Below are positions 54,480 to 64,000 of a DNA stretch of 64,000 bases, one piece after another; the first letter of the stretch is position 1, and every line of letters starts with the position of its first letter. The stretch lies in NCBI GenBank assembly GCA_037893245.1, contig JBAIAA010000531.1, positions 248,001 to 312,000 of the forward strand, read 5' to 3'. This DNA comes from Crossaster papposus (lineage: Eukaryota > Echinodermata > Asteroidea > Velatida > Solasteridae). The notes below the pieces were generated by a model. The model had not been told where the DNA came from. It did not search any database and saw nothing but the letters and a program-made list of their open reading frames with translations. A program made the translations under genes and the position numbers.

Positions 54480-55560
54480 TCAAGTCTACGGTAGCTCGGT
54501 GATAGATCTGTACAGACTTTTCTGCAGCTACTGCCAGATCACCACCTGATGTGAATGTGATGCCACATGGATGAACACATTTCTCGATCACAGTATCCAA
54601 TGTACCGGTACTTGCCATCTGGACTGTAATGCAGAATGTTGCATGGTACTACATGTAGTTGTCGATACACAGCAACATATACATGTATATGGATATGCTG
54701 CCATCACTGTTGCAGCACGCACTATGATGAGGGATCACATATTGTTGCATGTCTTGCATGAATACACTGGCACCATGGTAGTCTACAAACAAACCAATGC
54801 ACACAGATAATGTCGGATTTAACCATTAATCGTTGGAGCAGGTACATGTAGTCTCCTGATGAGGGATCCATCTGGGTTGTGTAGAGATATCACATCCTTG
54901 TCTCTGTAATCCACTGCTATCAGATCATTGTCATCCACTGCAAGGCATGATGGTTGGCTGTTTGACCCTTGACCTGGTGTGAACTGATAGAGGAGCTGAT
55001 GTTGCTTGTTAAAGACCTTGACTACTGAACCATCTACATGTAGAACAAGCAGCTTGTCATCATCCTTGCCCACTGCAATACACCACACATCATTGAGGCC
55101 ACTGATTTGTATCCTTGGTATCCTTTGTCGGATATCAAATCGGTCATGTCAACCTTCGGACAGTGGAAATATAAATATCTCTGATTTACTTTCATCATAT
55201 TGGCAAGATACCTTTAAAAGTAATTCATTGTTAGAGAGTGCTGCGACATGTGTTATTTACATTTAGGAATCCAAAGTTGTAACTTTTTTTCTTGAGTTTT
55301 CATTTCTTCTTCACACATGATTGGGTGATCTTCTAGGTTTTGGTGGTTGAGACGCTGCAGCCTTAGCCTCTTCTTCTAGAATGAGTCTCCCAACAAGCGA
55401 CCTCTTACCTTTCTCAAAGTCCATGAAGGTCAACTTGTCTCTGGCTGTTTCCCTCTCAATTCACCGAGGTTATGCAAGAGCTTCTGCTCAAGTTCAAGGA
55501 TCTTGTAGCAACTTGCAAGATCGTGGTTCAATTTTTGTAGATCGGGGCCATAACGGATAA
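54480..55560 (-). pseudogene. TRIM-NHL protein relic (coiled coil and NHL repeats)
   Basis: Reading leftward: coiled-coil-like LQKLNHDLASCYKILELEQK (about 55530), then DKLTFMDFEKGKRSLVGRLI and LEEEAKAAASQPPKPRRSPN, then NHL-type repeats NDVWCIAVGKDDDKLLVLHV, DGSVVKVFNKQHQLLYQF and SCLAVDDNDLIAVDYRDKDV (55088-54819). Fainter repeats (VHPCGITFTSGGDLAVAAEK) run to about 54490. Stops interrupt it. As it lies upstream of the RING relic on this strand, the two come from separate tandem TRIM copies. Confidence 0.8.
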
Positions 55561-55599
55561 GAACTGGGAAACATCTTGGGGCTTTCTTTTCGACCCGAT

Positions 55600-56165
55600 C
55601 TTGCCAAGACCCTCCTGATTTCCCTACGTTCTCTGTACGTTTGTGCCATGTACGTTCACACCAAGTTTCCACCAAGATTCATCATACCCCAATTTAGCCG
55701 TTCTTGCCACGTTCAACCAGATTTAACGACGTGTAAGAGTTACATGTACATTCCCACTACGTTTTAGACGTTCTCGCTACGTTTCACCTGATTCACATAC
55801 CACGAGGCATAATGCTATGTTAAGGTTTGCAGGTATATTGCTCTGTAGAACATCAAAACAAGAATGACAAATAGACCGATTCGGCAGTATTTATAAGTTC
55901 TGGCACGGACGTCTTAGAGAACGGCTGGGTCGTTGTTGGAACGTGGCTCAATCTTGGCACAATTGGATTAGTCTTGGCTTGATCAGGACAAGAACGTGGC
56001 ACAATCGGGTATATTGGGGTACAATCTGATAAAATCCTGGTAGTATCTAGGCATAAACTTGGAAAAAACATGGCACAAACGTGGAGGAAACGGTATGGTA
56101 GGGTAAAAAACATGGTGCAGTCGGAAAGGATCTTGACAAAAACGGGAAACCACTGCATATTCCAA
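55600..56165. repeat. Imperfect inverted repeat with degenerate ACGTT and GGCAC words
   Basis: GTTTGTGCCATGTACG on the left and ACATGGCACAAACGTGG on the right are opposed, as are CCGATCTTGCCAAGACC and GGATCTTGACAAAAACGGG. It interrupts the upstream part of the TRIM relic. Weakly defined. Confidence 0.5.
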
Positions 56166-56439
56166 TGTTATCCCAATAGTTTTGTGATTTTTTTTCACCG
56201 ATGATGTCCCGATTTAGGTGAATTCTAAAATCGGCTTGTCGGGTATGAACGTAGTTGAGTCAGGGTTCAGTCTAATAGGGACTAAGGAGGTGGTGTGCCC
56301 GGTGTGGCTGCACAAAATTTAATGTTTCCTTGAAATTATTAGATTTTTAGTACAAATTTACAAAAATCTTTTCCAAACGTTTTCTCCCATTGTTTTTTAA
56401 ATTGATTTTCTAATTTTGGAGTGATAAAGGTCAAAATAT

Positions 56440-57250
56440 CTCAGTTTCGAACCGTGTTGAAACCAACCCGGTTCCAACCCGGTTCAGCATGGGTTGTTTT
56501 CGACACGGATAATGGGGACGCAACGTTCACACTGTTCATGCCGCGAACCAGCCGCTAGTAAACCGTGTAACGTTCAATCCGGCTAGGGCCGCCGTGCATT
56601 CATACTACACATTTCTCAACACGGATCGCATTAAAAAAGGCCACTGTGATGATTTTCTCGATCCCACAATGCTTATAATCCTGCCTCAAATTTGTTAATT
56701 TATTGCTGCACTGGGGGTGTTTTGTCGTGGATTCCCTGGCCTCAGACATTTTCGTGAACACCTTATTTCTTGTCGTGCCGTCCAGTTGCAACTAAACCAC
56801 ATCATCCTTCCACGCCGGTCTTTCAGCATTTATTTATTTTATTTTCGAACAAAATTTAAGAGAAATGCCGGAGTGTGTGTTGTTGCATTTGTGTTGGGAT
56901 TTGGTGAAGAACCACGTGTGTGCTAGCACATGCACAACATGCGTGTGCCAGTACATACGTCACGTCGATCGCAGAACTGATTGTTTATTGACCTTTGTAC
57001 TGCGTGTCGGATCTCCGTTGAATTTCGCGCCACAACTCAACACGGATCGGCGGTAAGCGAACTCAACTCGGGCGATTCACACTACCATTTTCGACACGGT
57101 TCACGCCGAAAAATGGTCCCTGCCAGGGTTGATTTCGATCCGGCTAGAGCATGCTACGGTACCCGGGTTAGAACCGGGTTGAAATTTTAGTAGTGGGAAA
57201 AGGGTAGGAAAAACCTCAGGGTTGAAACCGGTTCCAGTCCCGAGATTTTG
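56440..57250. repeat. CCGGTTC-rich inverted block
   Basis: ACCCGGTTCCAACCCGGTTC near 56470 and GGGTTAGAACCGGGTTGAA near 57165 are related in inverted order; TCGACACGG also recurs. Probably an old MITE. No gene inside. Confidence 0.45.
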
Positions 57251-57500
57251 AACAGTGTGAAAAGGTCTATTGATTGCACTGAGACTGAGCTTTATTTTAG
57301 GAAAGCAACTATTTATCACAAAGATGGCGAAAAATTTGATTAACAAACTTAAGTTGCCTTATTTCGCTTTTCTACATTGGTTGGCAACAGATTTGAAATA
57401 TCAGAGCAAACAATAATCACAAGGATGAACAAGTTCCTAACAAAATAAAGCATTTTTTTATATTTATATAAACAATTTTGTTCAACTTACTTTTAATTAA

Positions 57501-57734
57501 CCAGTTCGCGCCGGGATTATTTTAACATCGCCGAGCCGACGGGCGGGATTATTTTTAACAAAACTCGATCCGAAGCGTGTTCAGGCTGATACTGCCGGGA
57601 AGCACACCCACGCATTTCCGGCCTTGCGCGCTGCTGACATACATTTCCGAACTTGAACTTGGCGTGTTTATGTGTCATCCGTTTTGAATTTGGGGGAATT
57701 TTTGCGTTTATATACGTCATCCGGCGCGAACTGG
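57501..57734 (-). mobile_element. TTAA-flanked MITE family C, copy 3
   Basis: 234 bp between TTAA 57497-57500 and 57735-57738, with ends CCAGTTCGCGCCGG and CCGGCGCGAACTGG. It ends 138 bp upstream of the AASS start codon. Confidence 0.94.
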
Positions 57735-57848
57735 TTAAGACTTAATAAAAAAAGTATACTAAACCCTAACTCTCTAGGAGGGGACCATGTCCATCAAAAT
57801 GTATCACTCTCTCTGCTTTTTATACACAACATATGCTCTTGTTTACAG

Positions 57849-58112
57849 TCGTGTGCCACGCCGTCATCCATCATGTTGCAGGCCAACCGGCTGAAGTCGG
57901 GCAGACAATTGCTGCGCCGCTCGGTCGCGTTGAGGCAATGGCGGTACCTGAGCAGCGACACCGACAAGTCCATCATGGCTATTCGCAGGGAGGACTACGG
58001 CTCACAGTGGGAGCGCAGGGCCCCCCTCAACCCCATGCAGGTTAAGTCGATTGTGGATGCCGGGGTGAAGGTGCTGGTGGCGCCATCTAACAGACGAGCT
58101 TACACAATGGAG
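57849..58112 (+). CDS. AASS: AASS first coding exon
   Basis: ATG at 57873, preceded by CGTCATCCATC; the exon ends TACACAATGGAG before GTAAGA. The AG at 57847-57848 after a pyrimidine-rich TCTTGTTTACAG looks like a 3' splice site, so a non-coding first exon probably lies upstream. Confidence 0.9.
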
Positions 58113-61100
58113 GTAAGATGTAGGGCTGTGCATGCATCGATACCGGGAACTCCAGTACCGGACTGTCAGAGTTGTATTCGAGTCCCTGCAAGTCTTTGCA
58201 CAAGTCCTTTTATAAAGCCTGTTATAAGTAACTGGTTGAACAATGACAAAGAAATGCTTTTGTTAACAGTTCATCTGAATAGCTAGTGACTTGACTTCCG
58301 ACCGAAGAACTTGTGATGGATTTGCAATGACTTGTAGGGACTCAAATACAACTCTGCCGACTGTTGACTCCAGGAACCTATTCCCGATTATAGTACCCAA
58401 AGCCAACCTTACAAACTACATTTGCAACTTTTTCAGCAGATGAAGGTAAAAGGTTTTGAATGTTTTCATTTGTTGGGAGTTTTCAAAATTAAATCAGACT
58501 ACAAACAAAAATATATTTCAAATTGATGACGCTCGCGAATTTGCAGTTCACACCTTTAAAGTTAGGATACACAATTGCAGATATAAAAAATATTGACTAC
58601 CGAATTATTAAGATATATCTTACTCATTTGAAAGTAAATAATGATTCTAGGCATCCAGCAAAATTATTGGGCAAGATATCCCGTAATTACTCCGGACGGC
58701 GATCGGGAAAAAACAAAGATAACATAAGAATAACAGCTCGTCGTCGGTTGAAAGCGCTGTTTCTCGTGCTTTTCTCGTCATCAATGACTGTAAAACTTCG
58801 GACAGGTCAGTTAAACGATATTTACTAAGGGAATAAATGTGTGTTCGAGAGGTTTTAATCACTCTGTTTAATACCGCTTGGAGTCTGGGTTCTGATAATT
58901 ACCCGAGCCGATATTTACCTAGACTCCAATCGGTATTAAACAGAGTGATTAATACCGACCGAACACGCATTTATTCCAATTTATAAATACCGGTACCTTT
59001 TTTGTAAAATTCAGCCAAAAAAGCCCCGAAATCTCGGAAAATTGTCGCAAGTAAATTTTGGTGTTTCGTCATTCTGTGTGTGTCAAATGACATGTTTCCG
59101 CCTCTGTCGCTCTACACAATACATGTACATGCAATAAAGCGTGTTTACTATGAACCAGACTATTACTGCCATTGGCAACCTCGTTCTCAGGGTGTCGAGC
59201 TGTACGCGTCCAACACTACCCACTCTTACTATTGGAGACGAGGTACGGTTGGAAATAAAGTGAGCCGTGGGGACGGGTACAATGCGACATCGCATGACAG
59301 GGTTTTGTTGCCAGCTGGTTTTAAACACTTCCAGCCATGTCTTTATCGTCCGTTTAATACCGGCCACGTGACGGGCTCTCGACCAATAGGAATGCCTAAA
59401 CTGTCCCAGGTATTTATAAATATGAAATACAACCCCCCAAAATCTACCCATTAATGATAATTCAAGCAATTACCAATGGTGTATCCCAGGGGCGAAGATT
59501 TCTTGTTACATGTGGGGGGGGGATTTTTGTCCAAGATGAAACATGCGAGCATGGAGCGCGAAGCCCTTTACGGCGTGGGATCCAGGGCCCGCTTAAGGGC
59601 CCCAGGAAATTGTGCATTCTACATGTAGATGCTCAAGCTGTAATGCAATCTTCTAGGCCATTTAGAGGCATAATTGATGAAGGAAAAAGAAATTTAAAAA
59701 CTTCAAAATTTGAGTTGTAGAATTTCGGCCTTTTGGATTTGGGCAATACTTTTCTAATTTTCATTACAAGTCAGTGCAGTATCACTATCAGTTAAAAAAA
59801 CATGCAACACGTTAGTCAGCAATATATGTCATTCAAAATGCATTAATTACACCAGTGCAAAAGAGAAGAAGTTGAGTTTCCGGTAAAAATGCCCCCAAAA
59901 ATGATTGGTCGGTTGGGAATTTTGTTTCAATGCGGTATCTCCTCCGCAAGTACATTTTGTATTTGCATACATAATCAAAAAAATAGTATTTAATTCTCTC
60001 TAAATAAAATACAAGTGATATCTACTACTGGGCGTTTATTCAACTTTACTAAGTCACTTCTTGATTATAATCTCAATGCAGGGAAAGTAAACTTACGACA
60101 CTCGCACTTGTACTTGCTGGGCTGCGTGGTGCGCTGGCTTGTCAAGGGGTATTTGCATGTCTACGCAAATTAGGACGCCTACAATGTACCCGTAAAAAGT
60201 GGGGGGGGGGGGGGGGGGGATGATTACATTGGTCATCCCCCCCAGATCAAAAAGATATATCCCCCCCCATCCCCCCGGGATCTCCACCCATGGTGTGTCC
60301 TACCTTTAAGCAAAGCTCACTTCTATCTTGCTGTATGCTCACTGATGTGGCAGTATTAGAGTGCGAACTTTTTATAGAAACTTCTGATGATATTTAAATG
60401 TTGGGGTTGGGTTTCTTTTAATAACCCTTAACCCCTAGGCCCTTTTGGCTGGGAACTACCGTAATTTCCTGCGGTAAAGCCGCACGGCGGTTAAGGCGCA
60501 GGTCCCTAAAATCACCCAACAAAAATTCAAACGTCAACAGATAAAGCGCACCGCCGAATAAAGCGCATGCTTGAACGCACCCAAAAGAACACCAGATGCC
60601 ACCCGGTGTAGGTACATCGCCACAAAAGGGGTCATTTTGTTGCCTTAGAACGATCGCACTATTCCAAGCAAGAATTTGCTGAGTACTTGAGTTTATCTGG
60701 CACGCAAACAATGTATGAAAACTTCAAACCAGTAGTCACAATATCGCACGAGGTTTACTTTGCCAATACATATCATGTATCACTGCAGTATAAACTGCAT
60801 GCATGTACATGTACATGCAGAGTACATGTACATCACATGCAGCGATTGCGTGCGGGGTATCCCTAATTGCGACACCCCCTAGTCTTTTTTCCAGTCGTTG
60901 TGAATGCTCCGCGCTGTGTAGTTCGGATGGTGAATTGCATGAAGCCGGAACGTAGACGAAAAAACGTTTAGAAAAAGGCCACATAGTACAGGCCAGCTTT
61001 TTATCGCTGTTGTACGCGTCATGCAGCGCACGCTGTAGTCTTGTTTGCAAGACGATCTTAATCGCGGTATATGCAGCGCGCGTAGGCCGTCGATGCGGGC

Positions 61101-63539
61101 GTCCTCTAACGTACGCCGTACCATACACGCAATGACCTTCGGTCTTAGCGAAGGTAATTCGCGCGTGGTCTACGGCGTACGTTAGAGGGCGCCCCGCATC
61201 GCGAAGATCGTCTTGCAAACAAGACTACGCACGCTGCCGAGTGCTAAATCACATGTATACATGTACATGTACACATACATGTACGGTCGTAGGGGGATCA
61301 ACACATCGCGGCATTGTTAATGGAAACACGGTCACAATGTCCGGAGAGTTGAGCTAATTGGTTGACCGCATTATTGAGTAAGATTGCGGCGTTCAAAGAA
61401 TTCTTCACACAAAGACCATCACTTTGAACTCAAGCAACATCATATACGGCGCACTGAAAGATAAGGCGCGGCGATGTTTTTGTGGTCTAGAAGGTCAGAT
61501 AAGCCGCGTCTTTACCGCAGGAAATTATGGTACATGTATCTTCAATCCTGCAAAATCAGGTAAACATTTGATTCATCCCCAATCCTCCAAAATCATCCGT
61601 TATTTCTTGAATTTGTTTATTGAAGGGGTGACCATTGCCTCAATCCTCCAAACATTTTCCACCAATCGTGGCTATGGGTTGAGTCATCAGTACCGATGAC
61701 ATTCAGAAGCGTCGCAGATGATATCGAGCATAATGCAGGGTTGCATTATGCATGGCTGAACATAACAAATGCTGGGTATGGCCTATGACCTCGACCCATT
61801 GCATCCTCAGAAATTAACTGGCACTTTTTGCCTTATACTCAATCCTTCAAAATCTTTCAAAACTAAATTGAGGATTTTGGAGGATTGACGAGGAGGGTTA
61901 GGGATATGGTTGCCGGAACAGGTCACATTTAGTGGATACGTGAGTGCACTACCAGTGTTTGTAAATTTGGTTTAATATACTTTTCTCTGCAGGACTACTC
62001 CAAGGCCGGTGCTGTCATTCAAGAGGATCTGTGCGAGGCTTCTCTTATCTTGGGAGTCAAGCAGGTCCCTATTCACCGTCTCCTAGCGGACAAGACGTAC
62101 TGTTTCTTCTCTCACACAATCAAGGCGCAGAGTGACAACATGCCACTCTTAGACGCCATCCTGGAAAAGGTACACGGTTGCCAATTAATCTGTAATAGAG
62201 GTTTTTTGTGAATTATGATAACAAATTGCAATTTACAATTCGTAGTGGCTATATCGATACGGCAGTCATAACAAAATTATTTCACTGAAAAAACGAAGCT
62301 TTCTCTTTATTAATTGATAAGTTTTGTCCAAATTTGTCATTTTGTTGCCTTCATATAATGCAGAATATACGATTAATCGATTACGAGAAGCTTGTTGATG
62401 AGAACGGCAAACGGTTGGTGGCCTTTGGCAAGTTTGCCGGCATTGCTGGCATGCTGAACATTCTGCATGGTGTCGGACTCCGACTGCTGGCGTTGGGACA
62501 CCACACACCATTTATCGTAAGTTGAATGCTTTTGACCTGCACCCGATTTCATAAAAGGCCGGTTTATATAATTATTCGGTTCAAAAACGAATGTGATACT
62601 AAATTAACGTCGCAAAGCATTCGCTGCGAAAATTCGCTTGAGTTCGCATGGCTAATGAGTTCGTATTACTAATGGCCTGTATTCATGAAACTTTACTGAT
62701 GTATTAGTTACATTATAAGTTTCTTACTAAAGTTAGTGTTGATCCAGGTTAACTTTAGGTCACTAGTTAGGAACTACTTGTACTTGTATATCATTTTATC
62801 ACTGACCAGCAACGTGACAAAATGGCCAGAAGAATCATATAATTGGTATAACTTTGTCTATAACTACATGTACTAGGCATTTTGGTATCCTACTATAAAG
62901 GTTTTATGAATATTGCCCCTGATGTTTAGCAAATAGTCGTTAGACTTAAAGGTAGGATACACCATTGGTAATTGCTTTTCCACAGATTGTCAACAAATTC
63001 ACAGTGTACCCCCAACAACTCAATTACTACACTGTATTAAGCCGTGTTCCCATTGAACTTTTTAACTTCCCATCTAGACTTTGTTACTGTGACGGAACGT
63101 TTATTTGCCTGGCGAAGCTGGCATAATGTCACCTGCTTTCTGCAGCTAAGAGGAAAGTTTCCGCGACCACTTGCGGTCTGGTAGTTTTACATTACCGTTG
63201 TTGTACTGGTATTAGGTTGACAGAATATACGCATGTTCCCGTTAGATTCAATTTGTTATTCTAAAGAAAAAGTCGCAGTACATGTACGTTATTAACCAAA
63301 AAAAGTCCAATGGGAATACGGCTATAGACTGGCATTGACCTGCACAGGTTCTGTTGTGTCCTTGTTGAGTGTCCTTGTTGTTCGTGTTACAGCACATAGC
63401 TGCAGCACACAACTACCGGAACACAGGAATGGCTATGCAAGCAGTGCAGGATGCTGGCTATCGGATAGCCTTAGGGGAGCTCCCTCAGTCTATAGGGCCA
63501 CTGTCCTTTGTCTTCATGGGATCTGGAAACGTTTCTCAG
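57849..63539 (+). CDS. AASS: Alpha-aminoadipic semialdehyde synthase, N-terminal four coding exons, C-terminus off the right edge
   Basis: Coding exons 57873-58112, 61993-62169, 62364-62516 and 63393-63539 join in phase 0 to 239 residues, against about 926 in the human protein. Residues 1-35 form a basic, arginine-rich mitochondrial presequence ([20 protein letters not shown]). The lysine-ketoglutarate reductase domain follows: [93 protein letters not shown] and [14 protein letters not shown]. The enzyme makes saccharopine from lysine and 2-oxoglutarate and then splits it, in the mitochondrion. The rest of the reductase and the saccharopine dehydrogenase half lie beyond the window. The span begins at a predicted acceptor in the 5' UTR. 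Confidence 0.96.
58137..58395. mobile_element. MITE-like inverted repeat in AASS intron 1
   Basis: GAGTTGTATTCGAGTCCCTG pairs with AGGGACTCAAATACAACTC, and TCGATACCGGGAACTCC with the distal AGGAACCTATTCCCGA. No coding frame. Confidence 0.7.
58557..59487 (-). mobile_element. MITE family A, copy 3, interrupted
   Basis: It is inverted relative to 39241-39586 and split by the element at 58822-59422. The left end TAAAGTTAGGATACAC and right end TACCAATGGTGTATCC are present; the last bases of the right end are lost. Confidence 0.85.
58822..59422 (+). mobile_element. Palindrome-headed element, copy 2, nested in MITE A
   Basis: It matches 43435-44199 at both ends (GGGAATAAATGTGTGTTCG and GTCCCAGGTATTTAT), with an internal deletion in the palindrome and elsewhere. 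The uninterrupted target is visible in the MITE A copy at 39310-39330. Confidence 0.85.
59490..60456. other. AASS intron 1 stretch with a G19 run
   Basis: A G19 run lies at 60201-60219 and C-rich words at 60236-60280. No gene or clear repeat boundary recognised. Confidence 0.5.
60457..61532. mobile_element. TA-flanked TIR element with nested palindrome
   Basis: TACCGTAATTTCCTGCGGTA at the left is mirrored by TACCGCAGGAAATTATGGTA at the right, with AAGCGCACC/GGCGC-type subterminal words. An inner palindrome spans about 61040-61250 (GTCTTGTTTGCAAGACGATC and complement, ACGTACGCCGTA). The open 160-codon frame across it is an artefact. The ends resemble Tc1/mariner or pogo-type non-autonomous elements. 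Confidence 0.82.
61540..61960. repeat. CAATCCTCCAAAATC words in inverted arrangement
   Basis: CAATCCTCCAAAATCATCC near 61580 and GAGGATTTTGGAGGATTG near 61872 oppose each other. Possibly a small MITE. Confidence 0.5.
61993..62169 (+). CDS. AASS: AASS second coding exon
   Basis: 59 codons, from [20 protein letters not shown] to LLDAILEK. The acceptor is TTCTCTGCAG and the donor GTACAC. Confidence 0.95.
62364..62516 (+). CDS. AASS: AASS third coding exon
   Basis: 51 codons, [17 protein letters not shown] to ALGHHTPFI. The acceptor is ATAATGCAG and the donor GTAAGT. Confidence 0.95.
62672..62925. mobile_element. Small MITE in AASS intron 3
   Basis: GGCCTGTATTCATGAAACTT at the left is imperfectly mirrored by AAGGTTTTATGAATATTGCC at the right. 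Non-coding. Confidence 0.6.
62948..62985 (+). mobile_element. MITE family A terminal fragment
   Basis: TAAAGGTAGGATACACCATT followed by GGTAATTGC; only the end of the element is present. Confidence 0.7.
63037..63328. mobile_element. MITE in AASS intron 3
   Basis: AGCCGTGTTCCCATTGAACT is mirrored by AGTCCAATGGGAATACGGCT. It ends about 65 bp before exon 4. Confidence 0.78.
63393..63539 (+). CDS. AASS: AASS fourth coding exon
   Basis: 49 codons, [20 protein letters not shown] to GSGNVSQ. The acceptor is GTGTTACAG and the donor GTGAGT. Confidence 0.95.
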
Positions 63540-63659
63540 GTGAGTTTGTACCAGTGTAATCATGGGTCCTTTGAGGCAAAACTTGTTTTTATAATGTGGA
63601 ATGCTGTGACTCATGAGAGTCAGTTAAGGACAAATTTGGTTAATGTGACTGTACTACAC

Positions 63660-63848
63660 AGATATAGACTGGCAAAAAGGTAATTAGTACACGTCTATGC
63701 GTCTCTTGGGCTAGTTAGTGACCAGAACAGGGTCCTATTTTCTGAGGTCAAAGGCCGAGGAAAATAGGGTCTTTTCTAGTCACTCACAGTCCAGAGGGGC
63801 TCAGAGACGTGCACTACAGGTAGTTGCCAAATGATGCCAGTCTATATA
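63660..63848. mobile_element. Palindromic MITE downstream of AASS exon 4
   Basis: ATATAGACTGGCA at 63662 is mirrored by TGCCAGTCTATAT at 63835. The inner arms TAGTGACC...CCTATTTTC and GAAAATAGGGTC are also opposed. Confidence 0.8.
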
Positions 63849-64000
63849 CCGGTATGTGTTTCATAACACACCTTTGTCCAAAATATTAGGGCTCTGTGTA
63901 GGCCCGCCCCGCTCGGGGTAGGTTTCAATTCTGAAAAATGAGCAAAGGTTATGCACACATGAGTATGTTGCATAAAACTGGAAGGTGGTCTTTATTTATT

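Noticed and set aside
54841..54900. CTGATGAG as a possible third hammerhead core
   Set aside because: No GAAA segment or complementary stems follow; it lies in NHL-repeat sequence.
60736..61218. 160-codon minus-strand frame
   Set aside because: It lies across the palindrome of a TIR element; composition and inverted symmetry explain the open frame.
1..64000. tRNA or rRNA genes
   Set aside because: No tRNA-like A and B boxes with cloverleaf pairing and no rRNA signature were recognised by eye; a tRNAscan run would settle this.

Overview
This window is nuclear DNA from an animal. Two conserved genes are split into many short exons by GT-AG introns, and almost everything between them is transposon sequence. 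The encoded proteins, the TRIM-NHL relics, the many small MITEs with inverted ends, the long G homopolymers and the scattered ACATGTAC words suggest a marine invertebrate deuterostome, most likely an echinoderm. That is an inference from repeat style, not a database match.

Layout. (1) About 1-13.3 kb: KIN (KIN17, a DNA/RNA-binding zinc-finger protein) on the minus strand. Seven coding exons are visible, and the C-terminal exons lie beyond the left edge. Its large introns hold MITEs, fold-back elements, tandem duplications and minisatellites. (2) About 13.3-57.8 kb: a repeat-filled intergenic region. It holds: four copies of an 8-bp-TSD hAT-like MITE, two of them nested around the KIN promoter side; a duplicated GAATGC minisatellite; two 3' ends of a GIY-YIG retroelement, each with a complete hammerhead ribozyme; an inverted pair of 1.36-kb elements carrying a helicase Walker A fragment; an intact Penelope-like element (890 codons, 13-bp TSD); a broken CR1/L2-like retrotransposon; two further non-LTR relics; a Mutator-like fold-back with 9-bp TSD; three TTAA-flanked MITEs; a gag-like relic; and two broken TRIM-NHL copies. 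(3) About 57.87 kb to the right end: the first four coding exons of AASS (alpha-aminoadipic semialdehyde synthase, lysine catabolism) on the plus strand, running off the window, with MITEs in the introns.

KIN and AASS are transcribed away from each other and have no obvious functional link. Most other open frames are chance frames in repeats. The most unusual items are the two hammerhead ribozymes, the snapback 5' end of the intact Penelope-like element, the inverted helicase-fragment pair, and the nested MITEs, which carry CCAAT, CRE-like and ATGGCGG motifs.
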